A DNA stretch of 64,000 bases from Streptomyces griseochromogenes (GCF_001542625.1 NZ_CP016279.1:868001-932000), one strand, 5' to 3'; positions 1 through 9,958 are shown, numbered from the stretch's first letter. Numbers and translations are program-made. The notes: a model not told the origin generated them from the letters alone.

Positions 1-605
<605 letters not shown>

Positions 606-621
606 GCGAGCAGCTTGAGTT

Positions 622-658
622 GAAGGGCGGTCACTCCGTTGAGGGGTGGCCGCCCTTC
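622..658 (+). terminator. Terminator after rpoC
   Basis: Inverted repeat GAAGGGCGG (622-630) and CCGCCCTTC (650-658), extended inward by three more pairs including one G-T. It starts 17 bases after the rpoC stop. There is no long T-run, which is usual for streptomycete terminators. Confidence 0.7.
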
Positions 659-749
659 GGCGTTCCCATGTGTGTGAAGCGAGGGCCGTGCCGGGGGTCG
701 GATCGCTACGATGGAGCGGTTCCGTGTGGTTCGGGGGGCGGGTAGGCCT

Positions 750-1208
750 ATGGGGGCGTGCGGGCGGTGCCGCGGCTGCGGGACCGAGGTGGAGCGGCCG
801 CGGCAGCTGGTGTGCCGCTCATGTCTGACACCGCTGTCGCTGACCGCGGGCCCGGTGCACGGGCAGGCGGGGACACCGACGGTTCGAGAGCAGCACGTGC
901 GCGGTCTGCGGCTGGAGTTCGGGGCGGGAGTGGTGCGGGTACCGGTCGGCGGCCGGGTGCTGCTGGGGCGTCGCGACGAAGGTTCCTCGATGGTCCTCAA
1001 TGCGCACCGGAACCTCTCCCGCACCCATGCCACCGTCGGGGTGGACGAGGACGGCACCGCCTGGATCCGGGACGAGGACTCCACCAACGGCACGTTCCTC
1101 GACGACCGCCGCCTCACTCCCCATGCCAGGACCACGTTCCGCCCGGGGGCCCGGCTGCGGCTGGCGAAGGACGTCGAGGCGCGGGTCGTCCTGGACGGTG
1201 ATCGCTGA
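750..1208 (+). CDS. Zinc-ribbon and FHA-domain protein
   Basis: 152-residue protein, probably a phosphothreonine reader in a kinase pathway. The N terminus carries two CxxC pairs (CGRC-RGC and CRSC) that look like a zinc ribbon. The C-terminal ~90 residues are an FHA domain: GRR near residue 82, then SRTHA and the signature STNGTF. The stop overlaps the ATG of the downstream kinase by one base (TGATG), so the two are translationally coupled. An in-frame ATG at 711 would add 13 residues, but the sequence just before it (CTACGATGG) looks more like a -10 box than a ribosome site; 750 also starts right at the zinc ribbon. Function beyond FHA binding is inference. Confidence 0.82.
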   Translation: MGACGRCRGCGTEVERPRQLVCRSCLTPLSLTAGPVHGQAGTPTVREQHVRGLRLEFGAGVVRVPVGGRVLLGRRDEGSSMVLNAHRNLSRTHATVGVDEDGTAWIRDEDSTNGTFLDDRRLTPHARTTFRPGARLRLAKDVEARVVLDGDR

Positions 1209-4057
1209 TGCGGTTACCTGAACCTCTCTCGTCCTATGACGTCCTGGAGCAGATCGGCAGCGGTGGGGAAGCGGTCGTCTACCGGGCCCGGGACCGGTCG
1301 GGCCGGGAATGGGCGCTGAAGATCTACCACCAGGAGGGCGCGGCCGACCAACGGGTCTGGAACCGCCTCCGACTGCTCACCCACCGCGCCCTGATGCAGA
1401 TCGAGCACACCGGGCATCTGGAGGACGGGCGCGACTACGAGGTCATGCCGTACTTCCCGGGCCACAGCCTCCACGGGCAGGGCCCGATGCCGCAGGGCGA
1501 ACTGCTCGCGGTGGTGTGCGAACTCATCGGCGGCATCAACCAGTTGCACATCGCCGACATCGTGCACCGCGACCTCAAGCCGTCCAACATCCTCTACGAC
1601 CGCGCCGTAAGGGCCGTGAAGATCGCCGACTTCGGCATCAGCCGGGCACCGCGCCAGCAGACCCGCGTCGCCTGCACCGTCGGATACGCGCCGCCCGAGG
1701 CGTACGACCAGCTCATCACGCCGGCCTGGGACTGGTGGTCGCTGGGAACCATCGTCTACGAGCTGGCCACCGGGGCCGTCCTCTTCGCGGGCCGCAGCTC
1801 CGCGCAGATCGAGGCGCTGGTGCGCAAGGGAGAGGTCACCCACCTCGACAAGCTGCCACCCCGATGGCGAACGCTGTGCACGGGACTGCTGGTTGCCGAT
1901 CCCGAGCGCCGCTGGGGCAGCGGTGAGGCCCTGGCCTGGCTGCACGGGGAGGACGTGCCGGTCGTCGGGGCGGCCGGTACGACCCTGCCGGTCACGGTCC
2001 GCGACCCCGTTCCCGTGAAGCCCGCGGCGGGCCCGCAGCAGCCGAAGGCCGGTCCGGCCGAGCAGCCCGAGGCCAAGGGTTTCGAGTACGACGGCGAGTA
2101 CTACCGGTCCGCACAGGGACTGGCCGCCGCGCTGACCAAGCGGCCCAAACGCGCGGCCGAGATCTTCTTCGGACCGCCCGGTGCCGGCGCCGACCACGAC
2201 GCCCAGTTGCGCGCGCTCGGCACCTGGGCCGGGAAGAACGGGAAGAAACTGCCCCCGCACATCATCTCGGGCAGCCAGGAGCCGATCGTGCGGCTCAACC
2301 ACCTGTTGTACTGGCTCGACCCGATGAGCCCGCCCGTCCTGGACGCCGGACCGCTCCGGCCGGCCACTCTGGTCAGGCTCTGTGTCCTGGCCGGTGAAGC
2401 CGTGGCCACCCCCTCCGATCGCCGGGCGATGGCCGTCATCAGGAGCGGCGATCTGCTGGCGCACTGGGGGCACTGTCCCGGGTTCGAGGGGCTCAAAAAG
2501 GTCCACCGCGCGTGGCGGTCCGGCCTGGCCGAATGGGAGCGGGCCGTCGCCGACCAGGGCCCGCACGTCCAGCGTCTGCTCGAACCCGCGCGGCCGGTCG
2601 TGGACGCGCTCATGCTGCTGGCCCTGCTGCCCTACCCCGGGGCCGAGGGCGCGCTGTGGCGGCGGGCACATGCACAGTCCGCTCCCGCCGGGACCGTGGT
2701 GGACTGGTACGACGCCCTGGTCCAGAGGTTCGGTGGGAGCGGCACCCCGATGGGCATGGTCGTACGGGCCGTCTGTGGGCCCGCCGCGCTGACGGCCGCC
2801 CACGAGAGTGTCGTGGCGAAGCAGAAGGCGAAGAAGGCAGCAGCCACCAAACCCAAGTCGAACACACAACCGAAGGCGCAGCCGGAGGAGCAGCAGCCCA
2901 AAGCACCACCCAAAGCACAGCCGAAGGCGCAGGCCCAGCCCGCCTCCTCGTCGGTCCTCGACTTCCACGGCCAGCACCGCAAGGGCGCAGCACTGGCGCA
3001 GGCGCTGCGGACGCACAAGGCGGAGGCGATGAGCGTCTTCCTCGAGGCGTCCGGTGCTCCCCGCGCGGGCGAGCTGGCGGCATGGCTGCGCACCCTGAAG
3101 GAGACCCCGACGGGCCGTGTCGACTCGCTCGACACGCTTCTCCAGCAACGGCTCGCCGGCGGAGCGAGTACGGATGTGAAGCTGCTGTATCTGCTGCGCT
3201 GGCTCCAACCGGGCGGGGCCGCCCCCTACGGCGGCCGCGACATCACCATGCAGCGAGTCGTCGACGCGTGCGTGACCGTCCTGGGCAAGCCGCCCGGGAC
3301 CAGTGCCCACACCTTCGTGCGGACGCTGGCCGCGCCCCATGCCCTGGACGCCCTGGGCGGCTTCTCGGCCCTCGCCGAGCTGGGGCCCGCGGGGAAGAGG
3401 CTGGTGGAGTTCCAGCGGACGGTCTGGCGCAGTCTGGGACGTCATGGGGTGGCCCCGGCCGAACGCATCGACCGGATACTGGCGGCCGGGTTGCTGCTCG
3501 GTCTGGGCTCGGACCTCGCCCGGAAGAGGCTGATCGAGGCGGCCGAGACGGCGGTCGCGAAGCAGGGACCGCAGAGTGCCTGGTTCGAGCCGGTCCTGGT
3601 AGAGCTGGGCGGACACGGCTCCCGGCAGGGCGCGGCCGTGGAAGCGGCCCTGCTCCCGCTGGCGCGACAGCACGCCATCGCCGAGGCCACGGCGGCCAAC
3701 GCGGCCAAGAAGGCCAAGAAAGCGCAGGCGGCCAAGACAGCAAAGGCGGCCAAGACGGCGCAGACCAGCAAGACGGCCCAGGCTGCCAAGACCACGAAGA
3801 CGGCGAAGAACGCCACTCAGCCGAAGCCCACTCAGCCGAAGCCGTCCCAGCCGAAGCCTCCGCAGGCGAAGGCGAAGAAGGCACAGCCCGCCGGGAGCCC
3901 GCAGCAGAAGGCGAAGAAGACACCGGCCAAGAAGGCGCAGACCGCCGGGAACGCGCAGAAGAAGCCCCAGAACAACGTCGTACAGCAGGCGCAGACGGCC
4001 TCCGGTTCCAAGCTGACCGAGCGCATCAGGGCCTGGTTGAGCAGCCGCGGCCTGTGA
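1208..4057 (+). CDS. Ser/Thr protein kinase with long lysine/alanine-rich tail
   Basis: 949 residues. The N-terminal ~250 residues are a Hanks-type kinase: glycine loop GSGGEAVVY, ATP lysine K38 (ALKIY), catalytic HRDLKPSN with D122, and DFG with D141. No transmembrane segment is visible, so it is probably cytoplasmic, unlike PknB-type receptors. The middle (about 290-520 and 590-830) is globular with a repeated theme (FEYDGEYYRSAQGLAAAL versus LDFHGQHRKGAALAQAL), so it may be a duplicated domain I do not recognise. Two linkers (about 535-590 and 830-930) are extremely rich in K, A, Q and P. The upstream zinc-ribbon/FHA gene overlaps by one base and is its likely partner. Substrate unknown. 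Confidence 0.85.
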   Translation: MRLPEPLSSYDVLEQIGSGGEAVVYRARDRSGREWALKIYHQEGAADQRVWNRLRLLTHRALMQIEHTGHLEDGRDYEVMPYFPGHSLHGQGPMPQGELLAVVCELIGGINQLHIADIVHRDLKPSNILYDRAVRAVKIADFGISRAPRQQTRVACTVGYAPPEAYDQLITPAWDWWSLGTIVYELATGAVLFAGRSSAQIEALVRKGEVTHLDKLPPRWRTLCTGLLVADPERRWGSGEALAWLHGEDVPVVGAAGTTLPVTVRDPVPVKPAAGPQQPKAGPAEQPEAKGFEYDGEYYRSAQGLAAALTKRPKRAAEIFFGPPGAGADHDAQLRALGTWAGKNGKKLPPHIISGSQEPIVRLNHLLYWLDPMSPPVLDAGPLRPATLVRLCVLAGEAVATPSDRRAMAVIRSGDLLAHWGHCPGFEGLKKVHRAWRSGLAEWERAVADQGPHVQRLLEPARPVVDALMLLALLPYPGAEGALWRRAHAQSAPAGTVVDWYDALVQRFGGSGTPMGMVVRAVCGPAALTAAHESVVAKQKAKKAAATKPKSNTQPKAQPEEQQPKAPPKAQPKAQAQPASSSVLDFHGQHRKGAALAQALRTHKAEAMSVFLEASGAPRAGELAAWLRTLKETPTGRVDSLDTLLQQRLAGGASTDVKLLYLLRWLQPGGAAPYGGRDITMQRVVDACVTVLGKPPGTSAHTFVRTLAAPHALDALGGFSALAELGPAGKRLVEFQRTVWRSLGRHGVAPAERIDRILAAGLLLGLGSDLARKRLIEAAETAVAKQGPQSAWFEPVLVELGGHGSRQGAAVEAALLPLARQHAIAEATAANAAKKAKKAQAAKTAKAAKTAQTSKTAQAAKTTKTAKNATQPKPTQPKPSQPKPPQAKAKKAQPAGSPQQKAKKTPAKKAQTAGNAQKKPQNNVVQQAQTASGSKLTERIRAWLSSRGL

Positions 4058-4070
4058 TATCGGTCACCGG

Positions 4071-5348
4071 TCAGGGCGCCTGGGGATCCCGGTGTCCCGC
4101 CACCGCGTGGGCGAGGGGATGCCCCTCGCCCAGGGCGGGCCCCACCCGCTGCCGGAGCCGCACCAGCCGCCGGGCCGCCTGGATCCGTCGTCCTCGCCGC
4201 TCCAGCGTGCGGACGCGCCCGTACAGGGCGGCGAAGAACGCCGCGTGCTCCTGCGCCCGTCCCCCTTCGGCGGTGATGTCGAGCGCGATGTCGCGGAACG
4301 CCTCGTCGGCCTGTTCGCAACAGCCGCGCACGAGCAGCTCCTCCGCCTCCTCCAGGCGCGGCCAGTACTTCTCGGTGAGGCCGTCGTACCGGGGGCCGGG
4401 CACTCCTGTCGGTACGTCCCGTTCGTCGACGCCGTCGGCCGGTGCCGATGCGCCCGGCTGACGTACCGGCTCCCGCACCGGACCGCGGACCGGGCCACCG
4501 ACCGGGCTCCGGCCGAGCCCCTCCAGCGTGGCGAGCACGTCCGGCAGGTGCGGGCGGTCCGCCGGCTCCCGCGTCATCATGTCGCTCAGCAGATCGCAGA
4601 GCGGGGCCGGGGCGTCCGGCCGCCAGTACGACACGGGCGGCGGGGTCTCGTCGAGCACCCGCATCCGAGCCCGCGCGGCGTCCTCGGCGGCGAACGGAGA
4701 CCCGCCCGCGAGGAGCGCGTACAACGTCACCCCCAGGGAGAAGACGTCGGAGCGATGGTCCCCGGGTCGACAGGCCGCCTGCTCGGGGGACAGGTAACCG
4801 GGGGAGCCCAGCACGCCCGCACCCTCCACGGTGAGCGGGGTGGCGCCCGGGCTCGGCCGCGTGACCAGGCCGAAGTCACAGATCTTGACCAGGCCCGCGC
4901 TGCTGATCAGCAGGTTGGACGGCTTGATGTCCCGGTGCGAGACCCCGGCCCGGTGCGCCGCGAGCAATCCGGTCGCCGTCTGCGCGCCCCAGGCCGCGAC
5001 CTCCGCCACCGTGGGCCGCACCGGGGCGGTCATGCGCTCGGCCAGGGACGACCCGGGCACGTATTCCATGACCAGCAGCGGCGTCCCGTCGTGTTCACCC
5101 CGGTCGTGCACCGTCACGATGTGGTTGTGGTGGAGATCGGCGAGGATCTCCACCTCGCGGTCGAACCGCCGGGCCATCATCCAGCGGTATGTGGTCGCAT
5201 CACCGCAGTCCGTGCGCAGGACCTTGACGGCGACGAGCCGGCGTTTCCCCAGTCGGGTGTCCCGTGCCCGATAGACCGTCCCCTGCCCGCCGTGCCCGAG
5301 TTCCCGCTCCACCTCGTACCGGCCGAGCAGCAGGGTTCCGGGTCTCAT
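4071..5348 (-). CDS. Ser/Thr protein kinase
   Basis: 425 residues, Hanks-type kinase in the first ~275: glycine loop GHGGQGTVY, lysine K42, HRDIKPSN with D140, DFG with D158, and an activation segment leading to GSPGYLSPEQ. No membrane helix is seen. A linker with VGGPVRGPVREPVRQP repeats leads to a ~100-residue C-terminal helical region (LEEAEELLVRGCCEQADEAF...) like a small tetratricopeptide-type helical hairpin. The start ATG overlaps the stop of the upstream NYN-FHA gene by 4 bases (ATGA), so the two form one reverse-strand operon. Its 3' end meets the forward kinase gene with only 13 bases between, without an obvious terminator. Confidence 0.88.
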   Translation of the reverse strand: MRPGTLLLGRYEVERELGHGGQGTVYRARDTRLGKRRLVAVKVLRTDCGDATTYRWMMARRFDREVEILADLHHNHIVTVHDRGEHDGTPLLVMEYVPGSSLAERMTAPVRPTVAEVAAWGAQTATGLLAAHRAGVSHRDIKPSNLLISSAGLVKICDFGLVTRPSPGATPLTVEGAGVLGSPGYLSPEQAACRPGDHRSDVFSLGVTLYALLAGGSPFAAEDAARARMRVLDETPPPVSYWRPDAPAPLCDLLSDMMTREPADRPHLPDVLATLEGLGRSPVGGPVRGPVREPVRQPGASAPADGVDERDVPTGVPGPRYDGLTEKYWPRLEEAEELLVRGCCEQADEAFRDIALDITAEGGRAQEHAAFFAALYGRVRTLERRGRRIQAARRLVRLRQRVGPALGEGHPLAHAVAGHRDPQAP

Positions 5349-6559
5349 CGCCTCCGCCTCCCGCCGCGTCCGGGCCGCTTCCCGCGGCTCCCGGCGGGCC
5401 GGGGCCCAGACGGCGCCAGCATGGTCGGCTGCTGCGACTCGCCCTCGGTCTCCGGCCGCGGCCGGGGCGGCGGCTCGCCTTCGGCCCGCTCCTCGTAGAG
5501 GAACGACTTTCCGCTGACCTCCAGCTGCACCGTGTCGTGCAGCAGCACCACGTGCCGGCGGCCGACGCTCCGGAAGGCGCCGGGCGGCACCCGATGGGTC
5601 TGCCCGTCGGGCAGCCGTAACCAGGTGCCGTTGGAGCTGACATCGCTGACCAGGAGGTTCCCCCCGGAGATTCGCAGCAGCACGTGGTCCCGGCTGATCC
5701 ACTCGAGGGACGGCGACCGCTCCGGCAGCCACGGTGCCAGGCGCTCGCCGGGTTCCGCGCGGGGATGACGCCCGACCACCAGGTCCTGCCCCTCGGTGAG
5801 CAGGAACCGGTGCCGTACCGTGCCGTCCACCCGGACCTTCAGCTGCATCTGGCGCGGCCGGGGCCCGAGGTCGGTCAGCTCGCGGAGGTGCTCGGGGCAC
5901 ACCACCCGCCCCGTCCGGCCCTGCCGTCGGGGCAGCGCGCCGCGTGCCGCCGGCCCGAACGCGGCGCAGTCCGGCTCCGGGCAGCGCCACCTGCGCAGCA
6001 GCAGCGCCGTCCGGGGACCGGTGCCGTCGCGGCGGTCGTACATCCCGGCCGCCAGCAGGGCGCTCTCCTCCTCCTTGCGGGACATCTGCCAGTCGTCCGG
6101 TTCCGGCATGATCCGGCGACGGACCGAGACGGCCCCGCCGGGGCCCGGGTACGGCTCCACGAAGCGGTCGCGGTTGCCGTACAGCCACGGGTGGCGCCGG
6201 TGGAAGTCGACGAAGCCGTCGTAGGTGACGACCTGAGCCCTCGTGGCCTCGGCGGCCTCGATGATCCGGTGGTCGGCGACGTCCCACACGGACAGCAGCC
6301 CCGCCCGGTGCCACTCGGCGAGGGTCTGCCGCTCCTCCCGGGTCAGCCGCCCGTCGCTGAGCAGTGAGCGGTCGCAGACCGCGTACACCTGTGTCGTCGC
6401 GTCCCCGGTGAACGCGACGAGCCCGTCGAGCAGCGCGAGGAACCGGCCGAGGTCCGCGCCCCGGTCGCCGCCGAGCGTCCGCTCCCGTACGACATTGGCG
6501 ACATCGACGACGAAATCCGCCAGGGAGGCGTCCGAGGTCAGCCTCGGGTGGGTGCGCAT
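5345..6559 (-). CDS. NYN/PIN-like nuclease domain fused to FHA domain
   Basis: 404 residues. Residues ~12-125 match the layout of NYN/Zc3h12a-type PIN nucleases: D19 in VVDVANVV, D63 in AVCDRSLL, D96 in VADHRIIEAA and D114 in VVTYDGF, an acidic set expected to hold a metal. A middle part with RWRCPEPDC...CPEHL may bind zinc. Residues ~250-350 are an FHA domain (VVGRHPR, SRDHVLL, SSNGTWL). The tail is Arg/Gly/Pro-rich. It lies first in a two-gene operon with a Ser/Thr kinase, so kinase-dependent control of an RNase is a reasonable inference; nuclease activity is not proven by sequence. The ATG at 6559 is the first good start after the intergenic region. Confidence 0.78.
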   Translation of the reverse strand: MRTHPRLTSDASLADFVVDVANVVRERTLGGDRGADLGRFLALLDGLVAFTGDATTQVYAVCDRSLLSDGRLTREERQTLAEWHRAGLLSVWDVADHRIIEAAEATRAQVVTYDGFVDFHRRHPWLYGNRDRFVEPYPGPGGAVSVRRRIMPEPDDWQMSRKEEESALLAAGMYDRRDGTGPRTALLLRRWRCPEPDCAAFGPAARGALPRRQGRTGRVVCPEHLRELTDLGPRPRQMQLKVRVDGTVRHRFLLTEGQDLVVGRHPRAEPGERLAPWLPERSPSLEWISRDHVLLRISGGNLLVSDVSSNGTWLRLPDGQTHRVPPGAFRSVGRRHVVLLHDTVQLEVSGKSFLYEERAEGEPPPRPRPETEGESQQPTMLAPSGPRPAGSRGKRPGRGGRRRR

Positions 6560-6638
6560 GGCCGGAGGCTATCGGGGGAGCCGGTCGCGCCGGGCCCGTT
6601 GTGCAGAACCGGTGTATGCGGGGGTGGCCCCCTATGTT

Positions 6639-6667
6639 TTGACCCAGCTCGACGCGGTAGGTACGCT
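6639..6667 (+). promoter_or_regulatory. HrdB-type promoter for the str operon
   Basis: -35 TTGACC (6639-6644), 17-base spacer, -10 TACGCT (6662-6667). This fits the streptomycete vegetative sigma consensus (TTGACN-17-TANNNT). It would give a leader of about 190 bases before the rpsL GTG at 6862. Confidence 0.75.
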
Positions 6668-6786
6668 CAGACCTTGTGCCTGGGGTGTGCCCTGGCTCTG
6701 GTGCGTGCCTTCACACCGCATCGCGAGCTATCACCGGCCACCGTAATCTGCGCCCTTTTCGCCTAGCGGCAAGGGTCCGCCGGATT

Positions 6787-6815
6787 CGACACACCCGACC
6801 GCGTGGGTCGGCGAA
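6787..6815 (+). repeat. Leader hairpin shared with the rpsJ leader, copy 1
   Basis: 29-base block CGACAC-N-CCCGACCGCGTGGGTCGG-N-GAA. Stem CCGACC (6795-6800) and GGTCGG (6806-6811) closes a GCGTG loop. The same block, differing at two positions, is at 22362-22390. It lies 47 bases before the rpsL start and downstream of the promoter, so it would be transcribed. Confidence 0.7.
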
Positions 6816-6861
6816 GTTCCAGGTTAGCTGTACCTATCGGCACACAGAAACCGGAGAAGTA

Positions 6862-7233
6862 GTGCCTACGATCCAGCAGCTGGTCCGTAAGGGCCGGCAG
6901 GACAAGGTCGAGAAGAACAAGACGCCCGCACTCGAGGGTTCGCCTCAGCGTCGTGGCGTCTGCACGCGTGTGTTCACGACCACCCCGAAGAAGCCGAACT
7001 CGGCCCTGCGTAAGGTCGCGCGTGTGCGTCTGACCAGCGGGATCGAGGTCACCGCTTACATTCCGGGTGAGGGACACAACCTGCAGGAGCACTCCATCGT
7101 GCTCGTGCGCGGCGGCCGTGTGAAGGACCTGCCGGGTGTTCGCTACAAGATCATCCGTGGCTCCCTCGACACCCAGGGTGTCAAGAACCGCAAGCAGGCC
7201 CGTTCCCGCTACGGCGCCAAGAAGGAGAAGTAA
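6862..7233 (+). CDS. rpsL: 30S ribosomal protein S12
   Basis: 123 residues, decoding-centre protein that monitors codon-anticodon pairing. The GTG start at 6862 follows GGAGAAG at the usual spacing and gives [12 protein letters not shown], the family N terminus. Signature [19 protein letters not shown] is present. Both positions where streptomycin-resistance changes usually occur are wild type (K43 in TPKKPNS, K88 in GRVKDLPG), so this copy predicts drug-sensitive ribosomes. First gene of the str operon; rpsG starts two bases after its stop. Confidence 0.98.
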   Translation: MPTIQQLVRKGRQDKVEKNKTPALEGSPQRRGVCTRVFTTTPKKPNSALRKVARVRLTSGIEVTAYIPGEGHNLQEHSIVLVRGGRVKDLPGVRYKIIRGSLDTQGVKNRKQARSRYGAKKEK

Positions 7234-7235
7234 GA

Positions 7236-7706
7236 ATGCCTCGTAAGGGCCCCGCCCCGAAGCGCCCGGTCATCATCGACCCGGTCTACGGTTCTCCTCT
7301 GGTCACGTCGCTCATCAACAAGGTGCTGCTGAACGGCAAGCGCTCCACCGCCGAGCGCATCGTCTACGGCGCCATGGAGGGTCTGCGTGAGAAGACGGGC
7401 AACGACCCGATCATCACGCTGAAGCGCGCGCTGGAGAACATCAAGCCGACCCTCGAGGTCAAGTCCCGCCGTGTCGGTGGTGCGACGTACCAGGTTCCGA
7501 TCGAGGTCAAGCCCGGTCGCGCCAACACGCTCGCGCTGCGCTGGCTGGTCGGTTACTCGCGCGCCCGTCGCGAGAAGACCATGACCGAGCGTCTGCTCAA
7601 CGAGCTTCTCGACGCTTCGAACGGCCTCGGTGCGGCCGTCAAGAAGCGCGAGGACACGCACAAGATGGCCGAGTCCAACAAGGCCTTCGCGCACTACCGC
7701 TGGTAG
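7236..7706 (+). CDS. rpsG: 30S ribosomal protein S7
   Basis: 156 residues, the usual bacterial length. S7 nucleates assembly of the 16S rRNA 3' (head) domain and lines the E site. N terminus [11 protein letters not shown]; conserved core [20 protein letters not shown] and the C-terminal helix segment [13 protein letters not shown]. It begins two bases after rpsL and lies 39 bases before fusA, in the standard str operon order. Confidence 0.98.
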   Translation: MPRKGPAPKRPVIIDPVYGSPLVTSLINKVLLNGKRSTAERIVYGAMEGLREKTGNDPIITLKRALENIKPTLEVKSRRVGGATYQVPIEVKPGRANTLALRWLVGYSRARREKTMTERLLNELLDASNGLGAAVKKREDTHKMAESNKAFAHYRW

Positions 7707-7745
7707 TCGCTACCCACATCGAGACCGAGAGAAGACTGAAGCCTT

Positions 7746-9872
7746 ATGGCTACCACTTCACTTGACCTGGCCAAGGTCCGCAACATCGGGATCATGGCCC
7801 ACATCGACGCGGGCAAGACGACCACCACCGAGCGGATCCTGTTCTACACCGGTGTGTCTTACAAGATCGGTGAGGTCCACGACGGCGCTGCCACCATGGA
7901 CTGGATGGAGCAGGAGCAGGAGCGTGGCATCACGATCACCTCTGCTGCCACCACCTGCCACTGGCCGCTGGAAGACGTCGACCACACCATCAACATCATC
8001 GACACCCCGGGCCACGTCGACTTCACCGTCGAGGTGGAGCGCTCCCTGCGCGTCCTCGACGGTGCCGTGACGGTGTTCGACGGCGTCGCCGGTGTTGAGC
8101 CTCAGTCCGAGACGGTGTGGCGTCAGGCGGACCGCTACGGCGTTCCGCGTATCTGCTTCGTCAACAAGCTCGACCGGACCGGCGCCGAGTTCCACCGCTG
8201 CGTCGACATGATCTCTGACCGCCTGGGCGCTCAGCCGATCGTGATGCAGCTGCCGATCGGTGCCGAGGCCGACTTCAAGGGCGTCGTCGACCTGGTGACG
8301 ATGAAGGCCCTGGTCTGGTCCGCCGAGGCCACCAAGGGCGAGATGTACGACGTCGTCGACATCCCGGACACGCACACCGAGGCTGCCGAGGAGTACCGCG
8401 GCAAGCTGCTCGAGGCCGTGGCCGAGAACGACGAAGAGATCATGGAGCTGTACCTGGAGGGCACCGAGCCTTCCGTGGAGCAGCTGTACGCCGCGATCCG
8501 TCGTATCACCATCGCGTCCGGCAAGTCGAAGGACACCACGGTCACCCCGGTGTTCTGCGGTACCGCCTTCAAGAACAAGGGCGTCCAGCCCCTGCTCGAC
8601 GCGGTCGTGCGCTACCTCCCCTCCCCCCTGGACGTCGAGGCCATCGAGGGCCACGACGTCAAGGACCCGGAGACGGTCGTCAAGCGCAAGCCGTCCGACG
8701 AGGAGCCGCTGTCCGCGCTGGCGTTCAAGATCATGAGCGACCCGCACCTCGGCAAGCTCACCTTCGTCCGGGTCTACTCGGGCCGCCTGGAGTCCGGCAC
8801 CTCGGTGCTGAACTCCGTCAAGGGCAAGAAGGAGCGCATCGGCAAGATCTACCGCATGCACGCGAACAAGCGTGAGGAGATCGACTCGGTGGGCGCCGGC
8901 GACATCATCGCCGTCATGGGTCTGAAGCAGACCACGACCGGTGAGACGCTGTGCGACGACAAGCAGCCGGTGATCCTGGAGTCCATGGACTTCCCGGCGC
9001 CGGTCATCCAGGTCGCCATCGAGCCCAAGTCGAAGGGCGACCAGGAGAAGCTGGGCGTCGCGATCCAGCGCCTGGCCGAGGAGGACCCGTCCTTCCAGGT
9101 CCACTCGGACGAGGAGACCGGCCAGACCATCATCGGTGGCATGGGCGAGCTGCACCTCGAGGTGCTGGTCGACCGTATGCGCCGTGAGTTCAAGGTCGAG
9201 GCCAACGTCGGCAAGCCGCAGGTCGCCTACCGCGAGACGATCCGCAAGGCCGTCGAGCGCGTGGACTACACCCACAAGAAGCAGACCGGTGGTACCGGTC
9301 AGTTCGCCAAGGTGCAGATCGCGATCGAGCCCATCGAGGGCGGCGACGCCTCGTACGAGTTCGTGAACAAGGTGACCGGTGGCCGTATCCCGAAGGAGTA
9401 CATCCCTTCGGTGGACGCCGGTGCGCAGGAGGCCATGCAGTTCGGCATCCTCGCGGGCTACGAGATGACCGGCGTGCGCGTCATCCTCATCGACGGTGGC
9501 TACCACGAGGTCGACTCCTCCGAGCTCGCCTTCAAGATCGCCGGTTCGCAGGCCTTCAAGGAGGCCGCGCGCAAGGCCAGCCCCGTGCTGCTCGAGCCGA
9601 TGATGGCCGTCGAGGTCACCACGCCCGAGGACTACATGGGTGAGGTCATCGGCGACATCAACTCCCGCCGTGGCCAGATCCAGGCCATGGAGGAGCGGGC
9701 CGGTGCCCGCGTCGTGAAGGGCCTCGTGCCCCTCTCGGAGATGTTCGGTTACGTCGGCGACCTGCGCAGCAAGACGTCCGGCCGTGCGAGCTACTCCATG
9801 CAGTTCGACTCCTACGCCGAGGTTCCGCGGAACGTCGCCGAGGAGATCATCGCGAAGGCCAAGGGCGAGTAA
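7746..9872 (+). CDS. fusA: Elongation factor G
   Basis: 708 residues. Translocase GTPase that moves tRNA-mRNA after peptide transfer and works with RRF in recycling. G1 is [13 protein letters not shown]2 includes [12 protein letters not shown]3 is DTPGHVDF, G4 is NKLDR. Domains II-V follow, with [13 protein letters not shown] and the domain IV loop region around [15 protein letters not shown]. Length is normal for fusA. It sits 39 bases after rpsG; the gap to tuf holds a strong stem-loop. Confidence 0.98.
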   Translation: MATTSLDLAKVRNIGIMAHIDAGKTTTTERILFYTGVSYKIGEVHDGAATMDWMEQEQERGITITSAATTCHWPLEDVDHTINIIDTPGHVDFTVEVERSLRVLDGAVTVFDGVAGVEPQSETVWRQADRYGVPRICFVNKLDRTGAEFHRCVDMISDRLGAQPIVMQLPIGAEADFKGVVDLVTMKALVWSAEATKGEMYDVVDIPDTHTEAAEEYRGKLLEAVAENDEEIMELYLEGTEPSVEQLYAAIRRITIASGKSKDTTVTPVFCGTAFKNKGVQPLLDAVVRYLPSPLDVEAIEGHDVKDPETVVKRKPSDEEPLSALAFKIMSDPHLGKLTFVRVYSGRLESGTSVLNSVKGKKERIGKIYRMHANKREEIDSVGAGDIIAVMGLKQTTTGETLCDDKQPVILESMDFPAPVIQVAIEPKSKGDQEKLGVAIQRLAEEDPSFQVHSDEETGQTIIGGMGELHLEVLVDRMRREFKVEANVGKPQVAYRETIRKAVERVDYTHKKQTGGTGQFAKVQIAIEPIEGGDASYEFVNKVTGGRIPKEYIPSVDAGAQEAMQFGILAGYEMTGVRVILIDGGYHEVDSSELAFKIAGSQAFKEAARKASPVLLEPMMAVEVTTPEDYMGEVIGDINSRRGQIQAMEERAGARVVKGLVPLSEMFGYVGDLRSKTSGRASYSMQFDSYAEVPRNVAEEIIAKAKGE

Positions 9873-9903
9873 CGCACCGCGTTCCCACGCCTTAGGCTTG
9901 ACT

Positions 9904-9958
9904 CCGGAGCCTCGCGGGGCAAACAGCCGCAAACACGGATGTTTGCCCCGGGTTCCGG
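9904..9958 (+). promoter_or_regulatory. Large stem-loop in the fusA-tuf gap
   Basis: Outer arm CCGGAGCC (9904-9911) pairs with GGTTCCGG (9951-9958, one G-T). After a 3-base bulge, inner arm CGGGGCAAAC (9915-9924) pairs perfectly with GTTTGCCCCG (9941-9950). About 18 pairs in all, in a 156-base gap. It could be a partial terminator, an mRNA processing or stability element, or a tuf leader element; a separate tuf promoter near the fusA end is known in streptomycetes. Confidence 0.65.

Larger units (their letters stand above)
6560..6861 (+). other. rpsL (str operon) promoter and leader region
   Basis: 302 bases without a gene, between the divergent NYN-FHA gene and rpsL. It holds a promoter at 6639-6667 and a ~190-base untranslated leader that includes a hairpin element repeated in the rpsJ leader. 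No convincing small reading frame was found. Confidence 0.7.

Noticed and set aside
1214..3673. Long reverse frame (819 codons) opposite the kinase gene
   Set aside because: It is the shadow frame typical of high-GC DNA; codon third positions and kinase motifs support the forward gene only.
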